From the NCBI RefSeq assembly GCF_018069865.1, contig NZ_JAGQDG010000001.1:310001-374000 (forward strand): a stretch of DNA of 64,000 nucleotides. Direction: 5' to 3'. This stretch comes from Ideonella paludis (GTDB lineage Bacteria; Pseudomonadota; Gammaproteobacteria; Burkholderiales; Burkholderiaceae_C). The notes under the pieces were generated by a model. That model made no database searches. It was not told the DNA's origin and was given only the letters and a program-made list of their open reading frames with translations. The translations under genes and the position numbers were made by a program. Position 1 is the stretch's first letter. Each line of letters begins with the position of its first letter. Below are positions 17,878 to 24,967 of this stretch, piece by piece.

Positions 17878-18569
17878 GTTGGCGACACAGTCAAGTCATC
17901 CAGCGCCCAAGTACCGGCATCGGCCCATTCAGCGGGCCGGTTGAACTGGGTCGACCAGCGTATCTGCAGGGCAGCCGAACAGACCACGCTCAGACAACCC
18001 TCACCGCCAGACCAAGCCCGGGCCACGAGTTCGTCTTCTGGCTGTGCAGGGCGCACCCGCAAGGCTTGGAGCAGCCCCGGACTCACACCCAGACCGCCAC
18101 GCTTGAGCCAAGCCTCCTTCAGCGTCCACAAAAGATAAAAGCCATGTGGTTTTGGCACAGCCGCCGCCGCTGTCAATGCCGGAAGCTCGGGACAAACGAG
18201 CGCCGCCAAGGCGCTACGGTCTCGTCCTGCCACCGGCACCTCGATGTCGACGCCCACGTCTTGAGCGCAAACGGCCACCAACACTTGATGTCTCGAATGA
18301 CTGACCGACAAATAGGGCGGCTGGCGCAAACGGCTCCGCAACTGCGGGGCCGCCTCGCTGGGCACAGTGATGTCCCAGTCAGTGATGCAGCGGCCAGGGT
18401 CAATCTCTGTCAGCAGCTCGCGCAACAGCCAGCGGCCAGTCAAGAACTGCGCCGCCCGTTGGGCGGGCAGGGTAGCGGCCCGCAAGGCCTCCTCGGGGCT
18501 GGGCCGATAGCTGACCGGTAGCTGCTGTGTGGCAGCGGCCGCTAACCAGCAATCGCCAGCTCCAGACAC
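17874..18569 (-). CDS. 4'-phosphopantetheinyl transferase (Sfp type)
   Basis: 231 aa. Signatures VGVDIEV and LWTLKEAWLKRGG (with the Glu and Lys that hold Mg and CoA) identify the Sfp/AcpT superfamily. It loads the 4'-phosphopantetheine arm onto carrier proteins; the obvious clients are the two ACPs at 33.9-34.5 kb. Start GTG at 18569, 9 bp after the lipoprotein stop, without a clear Shine-Dalgarno. The downstream galE overlaps by 4 bp. Confidence 0.88.
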   Translation of the reverse strand: MSGAGDCWLAAAATQQLPVSYRPSPEEALRAATLPAQRAAQFLTGRWLLRELLTEIDPGRCITDWDITVPSEAAPQLRSRLRQPPYLSVSHSRHQVLVAVCAQDVGVDIEVPVAGRDRSALAALVCPELPALTAAAAVPKPHGFYLLWTLKEAWLKRGGLGVSPGLLQALRVRPAQPEDELVARAWSGGEGCLSVVCSAALQIRWSTQFNRPAEWADAGTWALDDLTVSPT

Positions 18570-18578
18570 GCGACAAGC

Positions 18579-19184
18579 TTATCGAGTGCCACCGCCAAGG
18601 GCCTTGCCGTCCGCACCGGTGGGGCCTCCGTGAGCATGGCTGTAATTGCTGATGACATAAGCACTGGCCAAGTTGGCCACACGAGTCAGCATGATGTTGT
18701 CGTGCACGCCCATGACCCAGCCAGCAGCCATAGCGTCGGCGCGCTGGAAGAACTCTGGGTTAGCGACTTGTCGGCCCTGGTTGTCGGTAATCTTCAAACG
18801 CATCAATACGCCCGAGCTCCCAGCCAAGGGGCCCAGCAATACGCGCTGGGCACCATGCTTAAATTCCAGCTCTTCGACGATGGGCTCGATCACCAAGGTG
18901 CGACCGTTTTCTGGGCGCTTGTTCCATGCCTCTAAGCTGGCACGAAGGTCCTTGTCGAGATTCTCTTGAATCTTGGCCAAACCGGGTTCGCTCAGCGGCT
19001 TGGTGGCGCGCAAGCGCTTGACTTCAATGCGTCCGAAGGCGCTGAAGACCTCAGCAGGTGGTGGGTTGGTCAGCGCAGTGGCTTTCACATGGGTCGCACA
19101 GCCGGTGGTCAACCCTGCCGATCCCAATGCCAATGTTGCAGCCATGGCCAGCCACAGCCGCCGCGAATTGGTGTTTTTGAACAT
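18579..19184 (-). CDS. Unrecognised lipoprotein in the pigment operon
   Basis: 201 aa. ATG at 19184 chosen because ACAGGAGGAGACTGCT precedes it and a lipoprotein signal follows (LALGSAGLTTGC lipobox, Cys about residue 29). The mature part has mixed alpha/beta character: IEVKRLRATKPLSEPGLAKI, then a strand-rich middle, and a Gly-rich end (HAHGGPTGADGKALGGGTR). It vaguely resembles DUF4410-like or envelope lipoproteins, but I cannot assign a family. The location between the ketosynthase and phosphopantetheinyl transferase suggests an envelope role for pigment placement. Confidence 0.75.
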   Translation of the reverse strand: MFKNTNSRRLWLAMAATLALGSAGLTTGCATHVKATALTNPPPAEVFSAFGRIEVKRLRATKPLSEPGLAKIQENLDKDLRASLEAWNKRPENGRTLVIEPIVEELEFKHGAQRVLLGPLAGSSGVLMRLKITDNQGRQVANPEFFQRADAMAAGWVMGVHDNIMLTRVANLASAYVISNYSHAHGGPTGADGKALGGGTR

Positions 19185-19213
19185 AGCAGTCTCCTCCTGT
19201 TTCAAATGAGTGT

Positions 19214-19651
19214 TCAATTGTCTACTTTGGCGTAAGTGCCCTTGAGGGCGACACCGATGACAACCGCACCGGCATGGCATTCGAAGCTGGTGGAGTTGAC
19301 GACTTCGCGCTTCTTGTAATAGCTCACGATGTCAACGACAGCATTGGCGCCGCTGGCCTTGGCTTTTTCCTGGAAAGCCATCAGGGCAGAAAGCGCCGCC
19401 CATTTGCAGCCCTCAACGTCTTCCTTGTTTACACCGTTAGTCTTCCGGTTCGACACGTCTTCAGAAAAGCGCTGCTGCACTTTAGGCGTGGCTTGACCCT
19501 TCATGAAAAATTTCACCGAGCCATCCAGCTTGCCATTTGCCTCCGGCATGGCCAGCACATCGGCAAGCGCGATCATATAAGGCGTGTCACGGGCCGCCGC
19601 TGGGGCGAGCGCTGCGACACCCAAAGTGAAGGCGATCAAGGCCTTTCTCAT
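19214..19651 (-). CDS. Small exported protein of unknown function
   Basis: 145 aa. The ATG at 19651 (GGAG six bases upstream) begins a signal peptide MRKALIAFTLGVAALAPAAA. The mature domain includes CKWAALSALMAFQEKAKASGANAVVDIVSYY and a later FECHAG, giving two cysteines that could form a disulfide. Homologues are often mislabelled 'excinuclease ATPase subunit', but no ATPase motif exists here. Role unknown; its place in the operon suggests a periplasmic helper for polyene handling. Confidence 0.75.
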   Translation of the reverse strand: MRKALIAFTLGVAALAPAAARDTPYMIALADVLAMPEANGKLDGSVKFFMKGQATPKVQQRFSEDVSNRKTNGVNKEDVEGCKWAALSALMAFQEKAKASGANAVVDIVSYYKKREVVNSTSFECHAGAVVIGVALKGTYAKVDN

Positions 19652-19685
19652 AGTCATCTCCATCATTGAAAGTTCGGAAGCCAAA

Positions 19686-20912
19686 TCAGGCCCAACGCCT
19701 GAAAATCAAAGAAGTATTGATGCCGCCAAAGGCAAAGTTGTTACTCATTACCAGCTCAGTTTGCAGGCTTCGCCCTGCGCCGGTAATGTAGTCCAGCGCG
19801 CCACAGCGAGGATCAACTTCATTCAAATTCACAGTGGGTGCAAACCAGCCCTCGTGCATCATTTGAATGCTCATCCAGGCCTCGAGCGCACCGCAGGCAC
19901 CCAAGGTGTGGCCCATATAGCTCTTCAGTGAGCTGATAGGTATGCGCTCGCCAAACACAGCATGGGTGGCATTGGTTTCAGCCACATCGCCGTGGTCGGT
20001 GGCCGTGCCATGCGCATTGACATAACCGATGTCTTGAGGCGTGAGCCCTGCCTCATTCAAGGCCAAGCGCATGGCTTGGGCCATGGTCTCGGCATTGGGT
20101 TGCGTCACGTGGCGACCATCGCTGTTGGTGCCATAAGCCAGCACTTCGGCATAGATACGAGCGCCTCGGGCGCGGGCATGCTCAAGTTCCTCGAGCACCA
20201 AGGTACATGCCCCTTCTCCCAGTACCAGGCCATCGCGCGCAATGTCAAAAGGCCGCGGCGTGGCCTCAGGCCGTTCGTTGTTGACACTGGTGGCAAACAA
20301 GGTGTCGAAAACCGCGGCCTCGGTAGCATCCAACTCCTCCGCACCGCCCGCCAGCATGGCCACTTGGCGGCCCGCTTGGATGGTCTCGAATGCGTAGCCA
20401 ATCCCTTGGCTGCCCGAAGTGCAGGCACTCGAAGTGGTGATGATGCGGCCCGTCATGCCCAAGAAGACACCCATATTGACTGCCGCCGTGTGCGACATCA
20501 TCTTGATATAGGTACCCGCATTGATGCCTTCGGTGGTTTTCTCGGTGACCATGCGGCCGAAGTCCCCCATGGACTTGGGTGTGCCTGCCGATGATCCATA
20601 AGAGATGCCCATTCGGCCGCTGGTCACCAGGGGGTCGCCCAGCAAGCCCGCATCGGCCAACGCCAGCTCCGAAGCCCGCGTGGCCATGATGGCTACCTTG
20701 CCCATGGTACGAATGGCCTTGCGGTTGTAATGGGCCGGCAGCTCGAAAGGAGCCGCGAGTACGCCCAAGCGCGTGTTCAAGCCTTCATATTGCTCCCACT
20801 CGGAGATCACCTGCACCACATTGCGGCCGGCACGAAGCCCAGCCAATACAGCAGGCCAGTCGTGGCCCAAGGGGCTGATGGCACCAAACCCCGTCACGAC
20901 CACGCGCTTCAT
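19686..20912 (-). CDS. Beta-ketoacyl-ACP synthase (APE ketosynthase, ApeR-like)
   Basis: 408 aa thiolase-fold condensing enzyme. Cys164 in SSACTSGSQG, first His in NAHGTATDHGD, second His in KSYMGHTLGACG: a complete Cys-His-His triad, so active in decarboxylative Claisen condensation of ACP thioesters. The ATG at 20912 overlaps the ketoreductase stop by 4 bp. In aryl-polyene clusters one full KS pairs with the chain-length factor and another (ApeR-type) acts separately; which role this copy has is judged only from gene order. Confidence 0.9.
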   Translation of the reverse strand: MKRVVVTGFGAISPLGHDWPAVLAGLRAGRNVVQVISEWEQYEGLNTRLGVLAAPFELPAHYNRKAIRTMGKVAIMATRASELALADAGLLGDPLVTSGRMGISYGSSAGTPKSMGDFGRMVTEKTTEGINAGTYIKMMSHTAAVNMGVFLGMTGRIITTSSACTSGSQGIGYAFETIQAGRQVAMLAGGAEELDATEAAVFDTLFATSVNNERPEATPRPFDIARDGLVLGEGACTLVLEELEHARARGARIYAEVLAYGTNSDGRHVTQPNAETMAQAMRLALNEAGLTPQDIGYVNAHGTATDHGDVAETNATHAVFGERIPISSLKSYMGHTLGACGALEAWMSIQMMHEGWFAPTVNLNEVDPRCGALDYITGAGRSLQTELVMSNNFAFGGINTSLIFRRWA

Positions 20913-21640
20913 CCGAACATCCCCCCGTTGACGGAGATCACCTGGCGCGTGATGTAGCCGGCATCGGGCGACATCAGGAAGGCCACGAGCCCCGCCACTT
21001 CGGCAGGCTGACCCATGCGGCGCATGGGGATCATCTTCATTGCCTCTTCGAGCACCTCAGGGGGCAACATCTCGGTGTCGATCAGGCCCGGGGCCACGCA
21101 GTTGACTGTGATATTGCGTTTGGCCAGCTCAATCGCCAAGGCCTTGGTGGCGCCGATGATGCCGGCCTTGGCCGCGCTGTAATTGGTTTGCCCCCGATTG
21201 CCCACCAAGCCGGAGACTGAAGAGAGCGTGACGATGCGGCCAGGCTTGCGCCGCTGAACCATGGGCATGACCACAGGATGCAGCACGTTGTAGAAACTAT
21301 CCAAGTTGGTGTGAACGACCTCGTCCCACTCGTCGCCGCTCATGGCGGGGAAGGCATTGTCTCGGGCAATGCCCGCGTTGCAGACGACGCCATAGTAGGC
21401 GCCATGCGCTTCAAGGTCGGCCGACAAGGCTTGCGCCGCAGCGGCACGGTCGCCAACATCGAAGCACAACAATCGGGCTTGGCGACCCATAGCCTGAATG
21501 TCGTCATGCACAGACTGCGCGGCAGCGGACGGCCCGCGGCCATGCACCACAACGTTGTAGCCCTCTCGGGCCAGTCTCAAGGCCACCTCTCGGCCAATGC
21601 CCCTGCTGGAGCCCGTCACCAATACCCAGGCGTCAGACAT
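20909..21640 (-). CDS. 3-oxoacyl-ACP reductase (SDR, ApeQ-like)
   Basis: 243 aa FabG-like ketoreductase. NADPH loop VTGSSRGIGREVA, NAG motif CNAGIARDN, catalytic Ser in TLSSVSGLVG and YxxxK in NYSAAKAG. It reduces the beta-keto group during each polyene extension cycle. ATG at 21640 shares its A with the preceding TGA (TGATG), a stronger choice than the TTG one codon earlier. It is flanked by dehydratase and ketosynthase genes in the order DH-KR-KS typical of these clusters. Confidence 0.92.
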   Translation of the reverse strand: MSDAWVLVTGSSRGIGREVALRLAREGYNVVVHGRGPSAAAQSVHDDIQAMGRQARLLCFDVGDRAAAAQALSADLEAHGAYYGVVCNAGIARDNAFPAMSGDEWDEVVHTNLDSFYNVLHPVVMPMVQRRKPGRIVTLSSVSGLVGNRGQTNYSAAKAGIIGATKALAIELAKRNITVNCVAPGLIDTEMLPPEVLEEAMKMIPMRRMGQPAEVAGLVAFLMSPDAGYITRQVISVNGGMFG

Positions 21641-22104
21641 CAACGCGCTCCTCCCAAGACTTCGCCGGCATCTTCCGGCTCAAACACGGACACTTTGGCC
21701 TGGCACAACAGATGACCAGACGCTGAAATTTGACACTCGAACTGACCGAGCCCATTGTCGGCCATCAACTCACACCGGACCTGAACTTGGAGCGTAGTGC
21801 CATGGGCAAACAACGGGGTGTGAGCCTCATAGCGACGGGTGCCCAGCAAGAAACCCAAGCGCGGCTTACGCCCGGCGCGTTGGGCACGCACTCCCGCCCA
21901 GGCCGCAACGGCCTGCGCCATGTACTCCAGTCCCACCCAAGCCGGCATACCCTCGGGCTGCGCAAAGGGGCTGTCAGGGCGGACATCGACCTCGACCAGG
22001 GCGGTCTCATCGTCCGCCTGAAGCAGGCGATGAATCAATAGCATCCCGCCGCGGTGCGGTAGGCAAGACTGCAAGGGCGGCAAAGGGCTTAGGCTCATGG
22101 TCAA
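21640..22104 (-). CDS. Hotdog-fold 3-hydroxyacyl-ACP dehydratase (ApeP-like)
   Basis: 154 aa. The motif PHRGGMLLIHRL carries the candidate catalytic His, and AWVGLEYMAQAVAAWAG is the central hotdog helix with the acidic Glu. This is the ApeP / FabZ-like branch that removes water to form the conjugated double bond. ATGA overlap with the upstream ketosynthase. A second dehydratase domain is fused to the AMP-ligase at 31.7 kb, so the cluster has the usual two. Confidence 0.86.
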   Translation of the reverse strand: MTMSLSPLPPLQSCLPHRGGMLLIHRLLQADDETALVEVDVRPDSPFAQPEGMPAWVGLEYMAQAVAAWAGVRAQRAGRKPRLGFLLGTRRYEAHTPLFAHGTTLQVQVRCELMADNGLGQFECQISASGHLLCQAKVSVFEPEDAGEVLGGAR

Positions 22105-23288
22105 TCTCTGGCCAGCAACAGAACCGCATTACTCCCACCGAAAGCGAAGGAGTGGCTCATCACCCAGTCCAAGGGTCTGCCCAGGCTATCTCCAGCCTGA
22201 GCCACCGTCAGGGCGGGCAAGGCGGGGTCGATCTGGCCATCCCACCAATGCGGCGGCAAGTGGCCCCGCGGATTGTCCGTCAAGGCCAAAATGCATAGGC
22301 CGGCCTCTACGGCACCGGCCGCAGCCAGTGCATGCCCCGTCAGGGGCTTGGTCCCACTGACAGGCACGCTCGTTCCCAAAACCTGCTGTACCGCCAGGCT
22401 TTCCATGGCGTCGTTTTGAGCTGTCGCGGTGGCATGCAGGTTGACATAGTCCACGACCTGGGGCCCTACCCCTGCCCGCGCCAAGGCTTGTTGCATGGCC
22501 TCGATAGCGCCCCGCCCTTGGGGGTGAGGCGCCGACATGTGGTGTGCATCCGAGGTTTCGCCCCAACCCGCCAAACGAATAGGGCCTGGCTCTCGACTCA
22601 TCAAAAACAAACCGGCGCCCTCACCAATGTTGATGCCATGGCGGTTCACTGACAGCGGTTGACAGATTTGATCCGACACGGAATCCAGGGCGGAGAAGCC
22701 AGCCACCGTCAACTCGCACAGAGCATCTGCCCCGCCCGTCACAACCGCGTCCACCAGCCCCATCCGCAAGAGACGCGCCGCACTGGCCATGGCCTTGGGC
22801 GCCGACGAGCATGCGGTCGACAAGGCATGCACGGGGCCTGTCAGGCCCCAAGCTTGGGCGACAAACGCCGCGCCGTTGGCCATCTCTTGGACGGCATAGT
22901 CAAAGTCTGCGGGCCAGGGCTGACCTTGGGCTCGGGCCCTGGCCGCCTTCTCGCCCTCAGCCACACCCGAAGTGCTGCTACCCAGAATGACCGCCACCCG
23001 GTGCGCCCCGTAGCGTTCGCGCGCGGCCAAGACGGCCGGCTCCAAGGAGGCCATCGCGAGGCGCAGGAGCTGATTGGTACGGCTTCGCCAGCGCGCCGGA
23101 GCCTCTGGCGCCCAGGCGGGTAAAGCGTCGCAGACCACCCCCAGCGGCAGTTCCCTGCCCGGTGACCAAGCGGCACTGCGGCTTAGCCGCCAAGGCGACT
23201 CAGCGAACAGCCGCTGACGAATGTCGGTCAGGCTGCTGCCCAAGGCACAACTCAAACCGAGTGCATGGAGGTAGACAGGCACAGACAT
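22101..23288 (-). CDS. Beta-ketoacyl-ACP synthase (APE ketosynthase, ApeO-like)
   Basis: 395 aa. Triad Cys160 in ALSTACSSAPKA, His in NLHATATAQND, His in KPLTGHALAAAG. The N-terminal half diverges more from FabF than the other KS of the cluster, as expected for the ApeO branch. It starts 3 bp after the DUF3261 lipoprotein stop and overlaps the dehydratase start. Probably the chain-extending KS that works with the N-terminal-only KS (chain-length factor) at 35.2 kb, as shown for ApeO/ApeC in Xenorhabdus. Confidence 0.89.
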   Translation of the reverse strand: MSVPVYLHALGLSCALGSSLTDIRQRLFAESPWRLSRSAAWSPGRELPLGVVCDALPAWAPEAPARWRSRTNQLLRLAMASLEPAVLAARERYGAHRVAVILGSSTSGVAEGEKAARARAQGQPWPADFDYAVQEMANGAAFVAQAWGLTGPVHALSTACSSAPKAMASAARLLRMGLVDAVVTGGADALCELTVAGFSALDSVSDQICQPLSVNRHGINIGEGAGLFLMSREPGPIRLAGWGETSDAHHMSAPHPQGRGAIEAMQQALARAGVGPQVVDYVNLHATATAQNDAMESLAVQQVLGTSVPVSGTKPLTGHALAAAGAVEAGLCILALTDNPRGHLPPHWWDGQIDPALPALTVAQAGDSLGRPLDWVMSHSFAFGGSNAVLLLARD

Positions 23289-23291
23289 GGT

Positions 23292-23891
23292 TCAGCGGCA
23301 AGCGGATCCAAAGGGTAAGGCGGCGGTTTGCGTGGGCTCCGCACTGTGCGTCAACGTGTGGATCGTCAGACGATAGCCTTGCTTCGGATTGTCCAAGCTC
23401 CAGACACGGTTCGCCTCATAGTGCACGCGCAGTCTCAGCTCGCCTGCCTGTCGCAATTCACGCACATTCGTGTCAGCACTCATCGTCCATCCTGGTGGCA
23501 ACGCCTGTTGCACCGCCTGCAGGGGCCAACCCGCCATCTGCAACTCGCTCAAAACGCGCTCACCGGAGAGAGGCTCGGGCGCCCACGCGGCGCGCTGTTG
23601 GTTAAGGGTGAGGCCATCCCAACTCAAGCGAGCGACGGTTTGACCCAGCGCAACCAGCGCCAGGCGAACTGCCTCGGCATCCACTTCGAGCAACACCTCG
23701 GCACTCTGTTCCGCACGCCCTTGCGTCGCCACGACGATACGCTGCTGTGCGCTGAGCACGCAACCCAGGCTGGCAGGCGACAAGCGCAGCAGGGGGAGGT
23801 CATGGCTGGTGTCTGGTGCCGGCGAGTTGGTACAGCCGTGCATCAGCAGCGCAGCCAGCATAGCCAGTGGCAGCTTCTTGCCTTGGCTCAC
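23292..23891 (-). CDS. DUF3261 lipoprotein
   Basis: 199 aa. Signal MSQGKKLPLAMLAALLMHGC with lipobox MHGC; the mature part is beta-rich and fits DUF3261, a family found almost only in aryl-polyene-type clusters. Such proteins, with the LolA-like carrier and MMPL exporter, are thought to move or insert the polyene-lipid into the outer membrane (inferred role). Overlaps the methyltransferase stop by 4 bp. Confidence 0.82.
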   Translation of the reverse strand: MSQGKKLPLAMLAALLMHGCTNSPAPDTSHDLPLLRLSPASLGCVLSAQQRIVVATQGRAEQSAEVLLEVDAEAVRLALVALGQTVARLSWDGLTLNQQRAAWAPEPLSGERVLSELQMAGWPLQAVQQALPPGWTMSADTNVRELRQAGELRLRVHYEANRVWSLDNPKQGYRLTIHTLTHSAEPTQTAALPFGSACR

Positions 23892-24967
23892 TGCGCCGCC
23901 TTGCTAAAACGCATCAGAGAATGGCTGTAGCCAATGCCGTCGCGTACATCCTGCAATTGCAGGCCTGCAGCCTGCGCAAGGCGAATGTAGACCGAGCCCT
24001 CGTAGATCTTGCTGTTGCCACTGGCCATGGCCGTGAAATAGGGCGAGGTATTGATCAGGCAATAGGCCGCGATGTCATACCGCTGACGGTCCCAAAAGGT
24101 GTCCAGGATCAGCAACTGGCCGCCGGGCTTCAAGGCCCGCGCCGCGCGCTGCAAGATGCTGGCCATCGCGCCTTCGCTGAAGCAGCTCAGGAACTGACTC
24201 ATCCACACCAAGTCCATGCCGCCAGGCAACTCAGCCTGCGTGTCCAATAGGTTGCGAGGGTGCAGTGTGGCGCGCTCACGCAGGCCGGCCTCCTTGAGCG
24301 TCATCTCGGCCAGCGCCAATTGCTGGGGCAAATCCACCATGTGCAGGTGGACTTTGGCGTCATGCTGCAACGCCACGCGTGCGAATTTTCCCGTGTTGGC
24401 CCCGATGTCCATCAACTGCAGTGGTTCCGTCTTGAACACATCCGGCAAGATGGACGGGAAGGATGTGTCGGAATGCAGGTGATCAAAGGCAAACCAACTT
24501 GTCTTGGCCGGCTCCGGGAGACGCGACAAACCTTCGTACAAGGTCGGCCATTCCCCCAGCACGCTCAGGCCTCGCGGTGCCTCCTCGTCCAGCGATGCCT
24601 CCAGCTTCATCAGCCCCTCATAGCAAATGTCATGAATGAAATCCAGGTGCACCTGAGTCATGGTGTCAGTCAGAACGCAGTAACCCGTCTTATCCAGCAC
24701 ATAGCGGTCAGCCTCTAGCGCCACCACCCCGGCAGAGAGACAAGACTCCAGCACCACCCGCAATGCGTAGTCAGTGCCCAGGCCTTGCGTCACCATGTCT
24801 GCCACGCTCAATCCCTCCCCGGCACTGTCGGCAATGGCTTGGAGCCAGCCTCGCTTCCACGCCAGCCGCACACAGTGAAAGACGACCGGCCCAAAGGCAA
24901 TGCGCTGGGCCTCAAAGCGAGCCGCGAAGGCCTTTTGACCGGGAGGTGAGAAACGATGCGTGGTCAT
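23888..24967 (-). CDS. SAM-dependent methyltransferase
   Basis: 359 aa. N-terminal dimerisation/winged-helix-like region (about 1-165) followed by a class I Rossmann domain with motif I LMDIGANTGKFARVAL and the later DLVWMSQFLSCF and LKPGGQLLILDTFW strands. The two-domain layout resembles plant-type O-methyltransferases. In aryl polyenes the aryl head group often carries methyl or O-methyl groups, so the aromatic ring or its hydroxyl is the likely target. ATGA overlap with the MMPL exporter. Confidence 0.86.
   Translation of the reverse strand: MTTHRFSPPGQKAFAARFEAQRIAFGPVVFHCVRLAWKRGWLQAIADSAGEGLSVADMVTQGLGTDYALRVVLESCLSAGVVALEADRYVLDKTGYCVLTDTMTQVHLDFIHDICYEGLMKLEASLDEEAPRGLSVLGEWPTLYEGLSRLPEPAKTSWFAFDHLHSDTSFPSILPDVFKTEPLQLMDIGANTGKFARVALQHDAKVHLHMVDLPQQLALAEMTLKEAGLRERATLHPRNLLDTQAELPGGMDLVWMSQFLSCFSEGAMASILQRAARALKPGGQLLILDTFWDRQRYDIAAYCLINTSPYFTAMASGNSKIYEGSVYIRLAQAAGLQLQDVRDGIGYSHSLMRFSKAAQ

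Noticed and set aside
19214-19651. 'Excinuclease ATPase subunit' label for the small exported protein
   Set aside because: It is 145 aa with a signal peptide and no Walker motifs or zinc fingers of UvrA; the label is a database artefact for this family.
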